From positions 1 through 64,000 of the forward strand of contig NZ_CP160851.1 in the NCBI RefSeq assembly GCF_040790665.1: a stretch of 64,000 nucleotides of DNA. Direction: 5' to 3'. Source of the stretch: Sulfitobacter pontiacus (GTDB lineage Bacteria > Pseudomonadota > Alphaproteobacteria > Rhodobacterales > Rhodobacteraceae). This document shows, in pieces, positions 34,223-43,784 of this stretch (the first letter of the stretch is position 1; each line of letters opens with the position of its first letter). The notes below the pieces were generated by a model. The model made no database searches. It was not told the origin of the DNA and worked only from the letters and a program-made list of their open reading frames with translations. The position numbers and the translations under genes were made by a program.

Positions 34223-35559
34223 GACGCGCCTCCTGCTGTGTTTGCTTCACTCCATGCTTCTTTCAGTGCGGGTGCTGTGGCCTTGGCAATGCCAAGCCCG
34301 ATCAGCGTTATCGCACCGGCCACCAGCCATGGCATCAGCGTGTGGCTGTCGAATGTGGTCCAGAAGACGGTCATTTCATTGTCACCCGTGGCCCCATGAC
34401 GATAGTGGAACGTCATCTCGACCAGTGCCGCCAGCCCCATCAAACCGATTGCCGCCGGCAGCAGCGTCTTGAGATAGGGCATGATCAACGTCGATGCCTT
34501 GCCCAGCTTGAACACAGGCACATGCATCATCAGCAGACCTGCCAGACCACCGGGGAAGAACATCACCGTGGAGAGGAACAGGACGCCCGCATAAAAGGCC
34601 CAAAGCTCGGTCGACAGGCTCAGAACGGTTTGCAGCAGGGTAAAGGCGATGGCCCCGATGATCGGGCCAAAGAAGAACCCGACGCCGCCAAGGAATGTCA
34701 CCAGCAGGATGATCCCTGACGAGGCGGTGTTGAGGTTTTCCTCGGTCAGGATTTCATAGTTGATCGCGAAAAGCCCACCGGACACGCCTGCAAAGAAGCC
34801 AGAGGCGACAAAGCTGTAGAAGCGGACCCACCGCGAGGAATAGCCGAGAAACTCTGCCCGTTCGGGATTGTCGCGCACCGCGTTCGCCATGCGACCCACA
34901 GGGGTGCGGCTCCAGAGGTACATCAGCGCGGCAGAGATCACGACCCAGCCAGCGGTCAGGTAATAGACCTCGATCTGTTGCAGGAATTCGACGCCAAAGA
35001 AGGGCTGCGCGTAGGTCCGGTCGCCGCTGATGCCTTCCTCGCCACCAAAGAACGCAACGATGATGACGGAACAGGCCGCGATCAATTCGCCCACACCCAG
35101 CGAGATCATGGCGAATACCGTGCCCGCGTTACGGGTCGAAAACGCGCCGACGATCATCGCCAAACCCATGCCGAAAAGACCACCAAACACCGGCAAGATC
35201 ACCAGGGGAATGGTCGAGAAGAAATCGGACATGTTCATGATGTGCATACAGGCAAAGCCGCCCACACCGGCATAGACCGCATGGCCAAAGGACAGCATAC
35301 CCCCCTGCCCGAGCAGCATGTTATAGGCCAGCGCGAAAACGATCGTGATCGACATCTGGTTCATGATCGTCAGTGCCGAATTATTGGTAAACACCATCGG
35401 CAGGATGGCCAGCACGACAGAGGCAATGACCCAGGGGGCCAATGTCAGCACCAGCGACCCTGACCGCATACGCTGCGCGGGTTTGGACGGGTCCGTGGTG
35501 ATCTGCTCTTTCGGGCGGGCGCCTTTGGGAATGTCGGTTCTTGGATCTGAAACTGTCAT
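34219..35559 (-). CDS. livM: LIV-type permease LivM-like, second system
   Basis: A 446-residue inner-membrane permease with about ten hydrophobic segments and the LivM blocks LLGQGGMLSFGHAVYAGVGGF and RAEFLGYSSRWVRFYSF. It has a longer C-terminus than usual: an extra pair of hydrophobic stretches (about residues 370-435). It overlaps livH by ATGA. Confidence 0.92.
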   Translation of the reverse strand: MTVSDPRTDIPKGARPKEQITTDPSKPAQRMRSGSLVLTLAPWVIASVVLAILPMVFTNNSALTIMNQMSITIVFALAYNMLLGQGGMLSFGHAVYAGVGGFACMHIMNMSDFFSTIPLVILPVFGGLFGMGLAMIVGAFSTRNAGTVFAMISLGVGELIAACSVIIVAFFGGEEGISGDRTYAQPFFGVEFLQQIEVYYLTAGWVVISAALMYLWSRTPVGRMANAVRDNPERAEFLGYSSRWVRFYSFVASGFFAGVSGGLFAINYEILTEENLNTASSGIILLVTFLGGVGFFFGPIIGAIAFTLLQTVLSLSTELWAFYAGVLFLSTVMFFPGGLAGLLMMHVPVFKLGKASTLIMPYLKTLLPAAIGLMGLAALVEMTFHYRHGATGDNEMTVFWTTFDSHTLMPWLVAGAITLIGLGIAKATAPALKEAWSEANTAGGAS

Positions 35560-36512
35560 GAGCTGCGCTTTCCGAAAAGACCTGCCGGGCGGAAGATGAG
35601 GATCAGCACCATCAGGATATAGGGCAAGATGTCGGCGATCTGCGGGCTCGTGAGGCTCCAGAAGTCGCGGAATATGCTGTCATCCAGGCTCTCGGGTTTA
35701 GAGATGCCAAGGCCGGTCAGGATATTCTCCATCTCGATGTTATAGGATTTGGCGAAGGTGGTGATCCAGCCGATCAAAAGCGACGCGATCAGCGCCCCCC
35801 AGAGCGACCCGAGGCCGCCGATCACGATGGTCACGAACACGATCGACCCAAGCACAAAGGCCATACCGGGGAATGTGCCAAGCACCGGTCCGGCAATCAC
35901 ACCGGCCACGCCGGCCAGCGCCGTGCCGACCCCGAAGACCCCCATAAAGATCAGCGGCACATTGTGGCCCAAGGCTTCGACCGTGCGCGGATAGCTCAGC
36001 GCGGCCTGAATGATCATGCCGACGCGGGTCTTGGTCAGCACGTAAAGCAGCCCGATAAAGATGCTGATCGAGATGAAGATCATGAAAATCTTATAGGCGG
36101 GGATCGAATTCCCCGAGATCGCAAACGCGGTAAAGTTCAACGCGTCAGGAATGGCGTAGGGCAGTTGGTTCTTGCCCCAGATGAATTGCACCAGTTCTTC
36201 GATCAACAGCGCCAGACCAAAGGTAAAGATCAGTTCGGGCACGTGTCCGTATTGGTGCACCCGGCGCAGGCCGTAGCGTTCAACCCCTGCCCCCATCACA
36301 CCCACGACGAGCGGCGCGATCAGCAGCCCCATCCAGAAGCCGAGCGCAAGACTGATCTGGTAGGCGAAATAGGCACCAAGCATGTAAAAGCTGGCGTGAG
36401 CGAAGTTCAAAACACCCATCATCGAGAAAATTAGGGTCAGACCGGCGGAGAGCATGAACAACAGCAATCCAGTAACCAGCCCGTCGATGAGGTTGACGAG
36501 AATGAGGTCCAT
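35556..36512 (-). CDS. livH: LIV-type permease LivH-like, second system
   Basis: A 318-residue permease with GLTLIFSMMGVLNFAHASFYMLGA and VIGGLGSLWGALIASLLIGW, the LivH signature blocks. I start at ATG 36512, which has GGAGG 6 bases upstream, and not at the 36539 codon. It is separate from livM here, unlike the fused permease of the first system. Confidence 0.92.
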   Translation of the reverse strand: MDLILVNLIDGLVTGLLLFMLSAGLTLIFSMMGVLNFAHASFYMLGAYFAYQISLALGFWMGLLIAPLVVGVMGAGVERYGLRRVHQYGHVPELIFTFGLALLIEELVQFIWGKNQLPYAIPDALNFTAFAISGNSIPAYKIFMIFISISIFIGLLYVLTKTRVGMIIQAALSYPRTVEALGHNVPLIFMGVFGVGTALAGVAGVIAGPVLGTFPGMAFVLGSIVFVTIVIGGLGSLWGALIASLLIGWITTFAKSYNIEMENILTGLGISKPESLDDSIFRDFWSLTSPQIADILPYILMVLILIFRPAGLFGKRSS

Positions 36513-36549
36513 GAGGCCCCTCCAGTAGTGTGGTGGCAAGGTGCAAGAG

Positions 36550-36577
36550 GGGCCCGCCCGCCAGCGCAGGCGGACCC
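36550..36577. terminator. Intergenic hairpin after the second binding-protein gene
   Basis: GGGCCCGCC (36550-36558) and GGCGGACCC (36569-36577) pair with one mismatch across 10 bases. The hairpin sits just past the binding-protein stop and before livH, the same place as the stronger hairpin in the first LIV operon. It has no T-run, so partial termination or mRNA end protection is likely. Confidence 0.45.
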
Positions 36578-36590
36578 GAGAGAAATCGCC

Positions 36591-37838
36591 TTATTCGGGG
36601 CGCTTCATCTCGCAGGTTGTCGGGCTGTCCATCGACGCCATTTCGACGGTCGATTCAGTCACGACACCATACCCGGATTGGTCATAGTCAAAGTCCAGGT
36701 TGTCGTTTGTGTGGACGCCGACATGCATGTCCTGAATGATCTGGTGATCTTGCGGACGCATGAACAGTTTACCACCCCACATGCTGTCGTATTCCATACC
36801 TTCCAGTTTGCTGGCCACCGCGACCACATCTGTGGCGGAGCCCGCTTCGGTGATGGCCTGGGCCAGCATACCGATGGTGTTGAAGATACGGCTTTGGTCG
36901 ATGTTGCCGTCTGGATACTTCTCAAGGAAGGCGTTGTAGGTGTCGCGCGCTTCTTCGGTGGCAATCGGGTTGATGCTGCCTTGCGAAATCAGGCGGATCT
37001 TGTCTTTGCCGCTTTCACCAAAGGCGGCCGTGATGCCGGAACCCGCAGCGTAATAGGTATAGATCGGCCCTTCGAACCCGTTGTCGATGATCGCCTTGCC
37101 GATGCCCAGCATGTCAGCGCCCCAGTTCCCGGTGATCACGGCATCCGCACCAGAGGATACAACCTTGCGCGCGTAGGGGGTAAAGTCTTTCACCTTGCCG
37201 ATGGGGTGCAGTTCGTCACCGACGATCTCGATGCCGTCACCTTTCGCGCCCAGCATTTCATTGGCGGCGGCAGACACAGCCTTACCAAAGGAATAGTCCT
37301 GCCCGATGATGTAGACTTTCTTGATGTCCTTGTCCTGAACGATCACATCGGTCAGCGCGTCCATCTTGATGTCAGAGTTGGCGTCGAAACGGAAATGCCA
37401 GAAGTTGCATTTGTCGTTGGTCAGCGCAGGGTCCACAGCGGCATAGTTCAGGAACAGAACACGGCTGTCGGGGTTGCGGCGGTTGTGCTTGTCGATCGCT
37501 TCGGTCAATGCGTTCGCAACGCCAGAGGAGTTCCCCTGAACGATATAGCGCGCGCCTTGGTCAATCGCGACCTGAAGCTGAATAAGGGATTCTTTGGGGC
37601 TGACCTTGTTATCAAAAGGCAGCACTTCCATTTTTTGGCCGTCCAACAGACCGCCTTTGTCGTTTACCATATAATCAGCCGCGAATTCGAACTGATGCAG
37701 GCCATTGGTGCCCGTGCTTGCGAATGGACCGGACAGCGGGTCAATGAACGCGATCTTGATGTTTTCGGCAAAGGCTGCGCTCGCGCCAATGACCAAAGAA
37801 AGCGCGGAAACCGCGCCGTACTTAGCGATATTTTTCAT
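36591..37838 (-). CDS. LIV-type periplasmic substrate-binding protein, second system
   Basis: A 415-residue type I periplasmic binding protein. The signal peptide covers residues 1-24 (ending SAAFAE). The mature part has IAFIDPLSGPFASTGTNGLHQFEFAADY and an IIGQDYSFGKAVS block. GGGAGG precedes the ATG. It begins the operon to 32757. The ligand is unknown; the flanking acyl-CoA operons suggest an organic acid or amino-acid-like molecule, which is inference. Confidence 0.92.
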   Translation of the reverse strand: MKNIAKYGAVSALSLVIGASAAFAENIKIAFIDPLSGPFASTGTNGLHQFEFAADYMVNDKGGLLDGQKMEVLPFDNKVSPKESLIQLQVAIDQGARYIVQGNSSGVANALTEAIDKHNRRNPDSRVLFLNYAAVDPALTNDKCNFWHFRFDANSDIKMDALTDVIVQDKDIKKVYIIGQDYSFGKAVSAAANEMLGAKGDGIEIVGDELHPIGKVKDFTPYARKVVSSGADAVITGNWGADMLGIGKAIIDNGFEGPIYTYYAAGSGITAAFGESGKDKIRLISQGSINPIATEEARDTYNAFLEKYPDGNIDQSRIFNTIGMLAQAITEAGSATDVVAVASKLEGMEYDSMWGGKLFMRPQDHQIIQDMHVGVHTNDNLDFDYDQSGYGVVTESTVEMASMDSPTTCEMKRPE

Positions 37839-38302
37839 TTTAATCCTCCCAAGGACGGCCCGGCGCTTTTAATGCGTTTTTTGGATTGCCAGACCTTGGG
37901 AAGAGCCTTGCATAATGCGATTTATTGTCAAGCGCCTCTATTCATAAGTTGCGAGCCTGCACCGTCGGTTATGCCATATATTGCGTGACGGTACGGGCAA
38001 AATCACCTGCGTGAAATTTTGCCCGCTGCCGTTTTTTGACGCAGGGTCAGAAATAAGCATTTGAAAATAAATGTATTAATGAATTGCACAAGATTGTGAC
38101 GGCTGATCAGTTTTTACGCGGTGCCTGACAGATGTCCGCTGAACACTATTCAAAAAAAATTTGCGACGGCGGGTGCGATCCTGACAATTGTCATGGCGCC
38201 GCAGATGTGCCAATTCCAGCTACTGGAACGAAGCTGCTGGCCGCGGTGGTTGAAATCTATACGACCGGCCAAGTTGATTCTCCCGCCCCGCGGGTCCACA
38301 CC
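37839..38302. other. 464-base intergenic region between binding-protein gene and IclR gene
   Basis: No supported gene. On the minus strand a TTGACA box is present (37926-37931) upstream of the binding-protein gene, without a clear -10. A hairpin, GGGCAAAAT (37995-38003) with ATTTTGCCC (38016-38024), has an outer ACGG/CCGT pairing and T6 on the plus strand. It could end IclR-operon transcription weakly or act in the leader of the binding-protein mRNA. This region is more A+T-rich than its surroundings. Confidence 0.5.
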
Positions 38303-39100
38303 CTAAAACCGGATGCTGATGGCTTGCGCCGCTGCCGACAAAAGCTGTGCATAGGTCGTTTCAAGCTGTCGTTTCTTCACGTGGAAAGCGGGACCGCCCA
38401 CATTCAGCCCGTAAACCTGCGACCCGTTGGGCGAAAACACGGGCACCGCGATGCCGTTCACATCGGGACGCCAATCGCCATAGCTTGAACAAAATCCCTT
38501 GTCTGCAAACTCTGTCATCGCGGCGGCATAGCTGTCGCGCGCGCGGGTTTCGAACTCGGGCCCTTCGGCTGCAGCATAGCGGAACGCGCGGTCGCGGCTT
38601 TCGTCGGACATGCCGGTCAGGATTGCGCGACCAATGGCGGAATCAAACAGCGGCAGCCGTGACCCGACGCGAATTTGCAACGCGACATCCTCGCGCGAGC
38701 GTTTGGTTGCGATATAGACAACGTCCAGCCGGTGGACCTCTCCGATCGCGATGGTGACATAGGAATTGGGCCCGTCGCGCAGCTTGCGCATCTCTTCCTG
38801 CGCACGGTCGCCGATCTCCATACTCGACAGTACGCCAAAGCCAAGCTGCAGCACCCCTGCGCCCAGCCGATAGGTGCCGGTACGGGCGTCGGCGACAAGA
38901 TAGTCCAGTTCCACCAGCGTATGGGTCAAGCGCGACACCGTCGCCTTGGGCAGCCCTGTCCGTTCGGAGAAATCCGTGTTGGTCAGGGCTGTTTCGTTTT
39001 CCCGAAAGCAGCGCAACACATCCAGCCCGCGGGCAAGCGCCGTGACGAAGTTTCTGTCCTTCGTCTCTGCCGGATCTGTCGCGAACTCGTTGGAGGCCAT
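38303..39100 (-). CDS. IclR-family transcriptional regulator
   Basis: A 265-residue IclR regulator. The N-terminal winged helix (ALARGLDVLRCF...TDFSERTGLPKATVSRLTHTL) is followed by the GAF-like effector domain with VAVPVF-type GIAVPVFSPNG and the C-terminal AAAQAISIRF. I start at 39100 (MASNEF), 1 base after the kinase stop, with GGAAGG 8 bases ahead. It is the last gene of the leftward acyl-CoA operon and faces the second LIV system, so it may control one or both. Confidence 0.9.
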   Translation of the reverse strand: MASNEFATDPAETKDRNFVTALARGLDVLRCFRENETALTNTDFSERTGLPKATVSRLTHTLVELDYLVADARTGTYRLGAGVLQLGFGVLSSMEIGDRAQEEMRKLRDGPNSYVTIAIGEVHRLDVVYIATKRSREDVALQIRVGSRLPLFDSAIGRAILTGMSDESRDRAFRYAAAEGPEFETRARDSYAAAMTEFADKGFCSSYGDWRPDVNGIAVPVFSPNGSQVYGLNVGGPAFHVKKRQLETTYAQLLSAAAQAISIRF

Positions 39101-39101
39101 C

Positions 39102-40133
39102 TTACTTGCCTTCCAGCGCTTTAAGCCCGTTTTCCGCAAACACAGGGACATAGGCCCCGACCTTCATCGCCCGCTCGGGGTTAGAGGCATTGCCGTCCAG
39201 CGCGCGTTTCAACACGCCCTGAATGATTCCCGCCATGCGGAAGAAGCAAAAGGCGAGGTAGAAGCCAAAGTTGTCGATCCCGTCCAGCCCGCGGCGTTCG
39301 CAGTATTTGGCGATGAATTCGGCATCACTCGGCACGCCAAGCGCTGCGCGGTCCACACCGCCAAAGCCGCGCCCTTCGGTGCCCGCGGGCATTTGCCACT
39401 GCATGATAACGGCCGCAAGGTCAGCGTATGGGTGGCCAATGGTCGACAGTTCCCAGTCCAGAATGGCCAGACATTTGGTGCCGTCTTTCTCGAACATCAT
39501 ATTGTCGATGCGGTAGTCCCCATGCACCAGCGTGCGCTGCCCGTCATCGGCGGGGATGCTGGCGGTCAGCTTTTCGATCAGCTGGTTCATCGCGGGCAGG
39601 TCTTCGGTTTCGGACGCGCGGTATTGCTTGGTCCAGCGGGCGACCTGACGTTCATAATAGTTACCGGGGGGGCCGTAATCCGACAGACCCACCGCGTCGA
39701 TGTCCACCTCGTGCAGGGCGGCAAGCACGCGGTTCATCTCGTCAATCACGCCGGCGCGGCCTGCCTTGTCCATGTCGGGCATGCGCGGGTCCATGAAGTT
39801 GCGCCCGTCGATATGATCCATGATGTAGAACGCCGACCCGATCACGTCATCGTCTTCGCACAGCAGGTGCATTTTCGACACGGGCACATCGGTATCCTGC
39901 AACGCCTTTTGCACGCGGAACTCACGATCAACCGCATGGGCGGATTTCAACAGAACCCCCGGCGGTTTGCGACGCAGCACATAGTTACGCGACGGGGTTT
40001 TCAGCAGGAACGTCGGGTTGGACTGACCGGCCTGGAACTTGGAGACCTCAAGCGGGCCTTCAAAGCCCTCAAGATGTTTTTCCAGATAGGCGCTGACCTT
40101 CGGAATATCGAGTGTCTGGGTGTCTGTGCTCAT
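39102..40133 (-). CDS. APH-like phosphotransferase (ACAD10/11 kinase-domain homologue)
   Basis: A 343-residue protein with the aminoglycoside-phosphotransferase/choline-kinase fold. It has the catalytic loop LVHGDYRIDN (His204, Asp206, Asn211), the metal-binding DWE (Asp226 in ILDWELSTIGHP) and RRKPPGVLL in the N-lobe. It resembles the N-terminal kinase half of ACAD10/11. That half phosphorylates the 4-hydroxy group of 4-hydroxyacyl-CoA, as LvaA does in levulinate use. It lies in an acyl-CoA operon next to a histidine phosphatase. An antibiotic role is unlikely. Confidence 0.88.
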   Translation of the reverse strand: MSTDTQTLDIPKVSAYLEKHLEGFEGPLEVSKFQAGQSNPTFLLKTPSRNYVLRRKPPGVLLKSAHAVDREFRVQKALQDTDVPVSKMHLLCEDDDVIGSAFYIMDHIDGRNFMDPRMPDMDKAGRAGVIDEMNRVLAALHEVDIDAVGLSDYGPPGNYYERQVARWTKQYRASETEDLPAMNQLIEKLTASIPADDGQRTLVHGDYRIDNMMFEKDGTKCLAILDWELSTIGHPYADLAAVIMQWQMPAGTEGRGFGGVDRAALGVPSDAEFIAKYCERRGLDGIDNFGFYLAFCFFRMAGIIQGVLKRALDGNASNPERAMKVGAYVPVFAENGLKALEGK

Positions 40134-40145
40134 GGCTACCGTTCC

Positions 40146-40793
40146 TTAACTATAGGTCAGCATGTCAGCAGTCTCGGCTGACATCAGATGCGGGGTCGCG
40201 TTGAATTCATGCAGGAAAAACGCGGATTTGGTGAAGACGAATTTGGTGATGGATGTGTTCTTGATCTGCAGGTTCAATGTCATCATCATTTTATGCGGCG
40301 CGCCAAGAGACGCGGCCGTCAGCTGCCCGATCACTCCACCGGAGCTTACGGCAAGCACGCGCTCCGCCCCTTCGGCACAGGCGATCAGACGGGCGGCTTC
40401 CACGCGGTCGGTGAAATTGGCCCATGTCTCGGCGGGGCCTTCGATCTCGTCTGCCTGCCACTGAAAGACGGTTTCGCGCAGGGTACGGAAATGCACCTTG
40501 CGGTCGCCCTTGACCAGGTCGGGAACGGCCCCTTTATAGCGCGCGTCCAGCAGGTTCTGAAAATCATATTCATTCAGGCCCGGGTGGGTGTCGCCTGCCT
40601 CGAATCCCATCGAGGCAAGCGTTTCTTTCTGACGGGTCAGGGTGCCGGTGATTGTCCGGTCCGGCACCCAGCCGGTATCGCGGAGCAACTGGCCGACGGC
40701 CTCGGATTGCCGGTGCCCGAGGTCCGACAACTTGTCATAGTTGTCAGCCCCAAAAGACGCCTGACCGTGGCGGATGACCAGTAGCTCTCCCAT
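40146..40793 (-). CDS. Histidine phosphatase family protein
   Basis: A 215-residue phosphatase/phosphoglycerate-mutase-superfamily protein. The catalytic LVIRHGQASFG is at residues 4-14, and VLAVSSGGVIGQ occupies the place of the second-histidine block, without the usual His. That block normally reads VSHGG, so phosphotransfer may be altered or weak. It is between the thiolase and kinase genes, in the same direction. Substrate unknown. Confidence 0.85.
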   Translation of the reverse strand: MGELLVIRHGQASFGADNYDKLSDLGHRQSEAVGQLLRDTGWVPDRTITGTLTRQKETLASMGFEAGDTHPGLNEYDFQNLLDARYKGAVPDLVKGDRKVHFRTLRETVFQWQADEIEGPAETWANFTDRVEAARLIACAEGAERVLAVSSGGVIGQLTAASLGAPHKMMMTLNLQIKNTSITKFVFTKSAFFLHEFNATPHLMSAETADMLTYS

Positions 40794-40799
40794 GATGGT

Positions 40800-41996
40800 T
40801 TACAGAACCTCAAAGAGGCCAGCAGCACCCATGCCGCCGCCAACACACATGGTGCAGACAACGTATTTGGCACCGCGACGCTTGCCTTCGATCAGCGCGT
40901 GACCAACCATGCGCGCGCCGGACATGCCGTAGGGGTGACCGATAGAGATCGCGCCGCCGTCGACGTTCAACAGCTCGTCCGGGATGCCCAGCTTGTCGCG
41001 CGATGCGATCACCTGACAGGCAAAGGCCTCGTTCAGTTCCCACAGACCGATGTCTTCGATCTTGAGCCCGTGCGCTTCCAGCAGCTTTGGCACGGCATAG
41101 ATCGGGCCGATACCCATCTCATCGGGCTCGCAGCCTGCGGCCATCACGCCAACGTAGCGACCTAGTGGCTGAAGGCCGCGACGTTCGGCTTCTTTCGCTT
41201 CCATGACCACAGCGGCGGAGGCACCATCGGACAGCTGCGAGGCGTTGCCCGCAGTGATGAACTTGCCTTCGGGCAGGTGGATGCCGTCTTTGAACACGGG
41301 CTTCAGACCGGCAAGGCTTTCCGCCGTGGTGCCGGGGCGGTTGCCCTCGTCTTTTTCCAAGGTGACTTCGTGCTTGGAAATCTCTTTGGTTGCTTTGTCC
41401 TGCACCATCATCGTGGTGGTCATCGCGACGATCTCGTCGTCAAAGCGGCCAGCCTCTTGCGCTTGGTGCGTCAGCTCTTGGCTGCGCGCCGCGTATTCGT
41501 CCTGTGCTTCGCGGCTCACGTTATAACGCTCTGCCACGTTTTCGGCTGTTTCCAGCATGGTCATGTAGATTTCGGGCTTGTTCTGCTTGAGCCACGGGTC
41601 GGCGCTGACGCGCATCTCTGGCGTTTGCACGAGGGAGATGCTGTCGACACCGCCGCCGATGACAATGTCCATCCCGTCGGTGATCACCTGCTTGGCCGCG
41701 GTGGCGATTGCCATCATGCCGGATGCGCACTGACGGTCCAGCGACATGCCTGCAACGGTCACGGGCAGACCTGCGCGGATGGCGGCCTGACGCGCGATGT
41801 TGCCGGCCTGATGCCCCTGCTGCAAAGCGGACCCGATGACACAGTCGGAGATTTCCGACCCGTCAAGACCGGCGCGCTTCACGGCGTTCTCGATGGCGTG
41901 GGCGGCAAGCGCCTGTGGTGTGGTGGCGTTGAACGCACCGCGATAGGCTTTGCCGATCGGGGTACGGGCGGTGGATACGATTACTGCGTCACGCAT
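40800..41996 (-). CDS. Acetyl-CoA C-acyltransferase (thiolase)
   Basis: A 398-residue thiolase. The nucleophile is Cys90 ([11 protein letters not shown]). NEAFACQ and [10 protein letters not shown] supply the active-site His residues, and [16 protein letters not shown] ends with the second Cys. It cleaves a 3-oxoacyl-CoA in beta-oxidation, or condenses acyl-CoAs. AGGGAG precedes the ATG. Confidence 0.94.
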   Translation of the reverse strand: MRDAVIVSTARTPIGKAYRGAFNATTPQALAAHAIENAVKRAGLDGSEISDCVIGSALQQGHQAGNIARQAAIRAGLPVTVAGMSLDRQCASGMMAIATAAKQVITDGMDIVIGGGVDSISLVQTPEMRVSADPWLKQNKPEIYMTMLETAENVAERYNVSREAQDEYAARSQELTHQAQEAGRFDDEIVAMTTTMMVQDKATKEISKHEVTLEKDEGNRPGTTAESLAGLKPVFKDGIHLPEGKFITAGNASQLSDGASAAVVMEAKEAERRGLQPLGRYVGVMAAGCEPDEMGIGPIYAVPKLLEAHGLKIEDIGLWELNEAFACQVIASRDKLGIPDELLNVDGGAISIGHPYGMSGARMVGHALIEGKRRGAKYVVCTMCVGGGMGAAGLFEVL

Positions 41997-42023
41997 GGTG
42001 ATCTCCCTTTGAAAGTTCGTCTG

Positions 42024-42953
42024 TTAGCCCCAATCCAGATCAAGACCCTGGGCCTTGGCTGCATTGAGCGCGTATTTCTTCGTTTGACTAAAGGCATCGG
42101 TCAGCTCTTGCTGGCGGCCTGCGTCGGTGATTTTGTCGAAAGCGGATGCGACACCTTCAGGGGTATTCTCGTCGCCGGTCAAGGTCACGCCTTCCGTTTC
42201 GTAAATACGGGTCTGGGCAAAGCCACCCGCCCCTGCCCCAAGGATCACACGGCTGGGGCCGTCCTCGCTGACGAGGTACAGCAGGCCGGGGGTAATCGTT
42301 TCGGGGGCCAGCAGGGCTTGGGCCTGCTCAGGCAGCAGGTCGGCGGTCATCCGCGTGGCCGCTGTGGGGGCCAGCGTGTTGACACGGATATTGTCGCGCG
42401 CGCCTTCCAGATGCAGCACGTTCATCAGCCCCATCATCGCCGCTTTGGCCGCACCGTAGTTGGATTGACCAAAGTTGCCATACAGCCCCGAGGCCGAGGA
42501 TGTCAGCACAATGCGTCCGTATTTCTGTTCGCGCATGATCGGCCAGCAGGCATGGGTCACATTGGCAGACCCGATCAGATGCACGTCGACGACCTTGCGA
42601 AAATCAGACATCTCCATCTTGGAAAACGTCTTGTCCCGCAGGATGCCTGCGTTGTTCACCAGAATGTCGATGCGGCCCCAGGCGTCCATGACCTGCGTGA
42701 CCATATCCTTGACACCGGCCTCGTCCGAGACATCACAGCCATGCGCCATCGCCTCGCCGCCCGCGTCGCGGATTTCCTGCGCGACGGCTTCGGCAGCCGC
42801 CGACGAAGACCCTTGCCCGTCGGTTGTCACGCCCAGATCATTGACCATAACCTTTGCACCGCGTGCCGCGAGGCCAAGCGCATGGCTACGCCCTAGGCCC
42901 GTGCCCGCGCCGGTGACAATAGCGACGCGGTTGTCAAAACGAATATCCATCAT
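42024..42953 (-). CDS. SDR, (3R)-hydroxyacyl-CoA dehydrogenase type
   Basis: A 309-residue SDR with GAGTGLGRSHALGLAARGA, NNAGILRDKTF and catalytic YGAAK. The LRDKTFSKM block and the long C-terminal tail match the dehydrogenase domain of peroxisomal multifunctional enzyme type 2. With the MaoC hydratase at 48238 it would complete a (3R)-specific beta-oxidation pair. The start is either of two adjacent ATGs (42953 or 42950). Confidence 0.9.
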   Translation of the reverse strand: MMDIRFDNRVAIVTGAGTGLGRSHALGLAARGAKVMVNDLGVTTDGQGSSSAAAEAVAQEIRDAGGEAMAHGCDVSDEAGVKDMVTQVMDAWGRIDILVNNAGILRDKTFSKMEMSDFRKVVDVHLIGSANVTHACWPIMREQKYGRIVLTSSASGLYGNFGQSNYGAAKAAMMGLMNVLHLEGARDNIRVNTLAPTAATRMTADLLPEQAQALLAPETITPGLLYLVSEDGPSRVILGAGAGGFAQTRIYETEGVTLTGDENTPEGVASAFDKITDAGRQQELTDAFSQTKKYALNAAKAQGLDLDWG

Positions 42954-42959
42954 CGCCCC

Positions 42960-43781
42960 TTAGTGCAGTGCTTGTTCAAAGATGTTCGGTCCGCTCATCA
43001 CATTGATGCCGCCGCTGACGGGGACAATCGCGCCGGTGATATAGGCACCGCCCTTGCCACAAAGAAACAACATGCAGCCCGCGATATCCGTATCGGTTCC
43101 GACGCGGCGCAGGGGGACGTCTTCGCCCACCTTGCTGCGCATATCCTCGTCATGGGTCGCAAAGGCGGTCATCCGCGACACGAAGGGTCCGGGGGCCAAT
43201 GCGTTCACAGTGATCGCGTCACCGGCCAGTTCCTTGGCGAGGATCTTGCTCAGGTGGATCACAGCGGCTTTCGAGGCAGAGTAGCTGTAGGCGCCATCGC
43301 CCATCTCGCGTTCGCCCATCACCGACCCGACGTTCACCACCCGCGCCGGATCGTCGATCGTCGCGTTTGCCTTGAGCAGCGGCAGCAGCTTTTGCGTCAG
43401 ATCAAACAGACCCGCGACGTTCACGTCCATGACCTTGCCCCAGGCCTTGAACGGAAAGTCACCCAAAGGTGCGCCCCAAGTGATACCCGCGTTGTTCATC
43501 AAAATATCGAGGCTCTCGGTGCGGTCCTTTACGGCTGCGACCATTGCATCGACACCTTCCTCGGTGCCGACATCGCCTGCGAACCCCTCGGCAGAGCCAG
43601 AGGCCCCGAGCGCGTTCAGTTCTTTCGCTACGGCCTCGCAGGCCTCTCCCTTACGGCTGGCGATCAGCACGCGCGCACCGGCACGCACCAGTGCCTCGGC
43701 GGCCATACGGCCAATCCCGGTCGCCCCGCCTGTGACCAGCGCGGTTTTACCCTCTAGACCGAAAAGTGTTTGAATATCCAT
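42960..43781 (-). CDS. Short-chain dehydrogenase/reductase
   Basis: A 273-residue classical SDR with TGGATGIGRM, NNAGITWGAP and catalytic YSASK. It is followed after 6 bases by the second SDR of the operon, which is not closely similar. Substrate unknown. Confidence 0.9.
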   Translation of the reverse strand: MDIQTLFGLEGKTALVTGGATGIGRMAAEALVRAGARVLIASRKGEACEAVAKELNALGASGSAEGFAGDVGTEEGVDAMVAAVKDRTESLDILMNNAGITWGAPLGDFPFKAWGKVMDVNVAGLFDLTQKLLPLLKANATIDDPARVVNVGSVMGEREMGDGAYSYSASKAAVIHLSKILAKELAGDAITVNALAPGPFVSRMTAFATHDEDMRSKVGEDVPLRRVGTDTDIAGCMLFLCGKGGAYITGAIVPVSGGINVMSGPNIFEQALH

Positions 43782-43784
43782 GCC

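Noticed and set aside
38121..38488. Short plus-strand frames in the gap before the IclR gene
   Set aside because: They run into the antisense of the IclR gene, lack ribosome sites and resemble nothing known.
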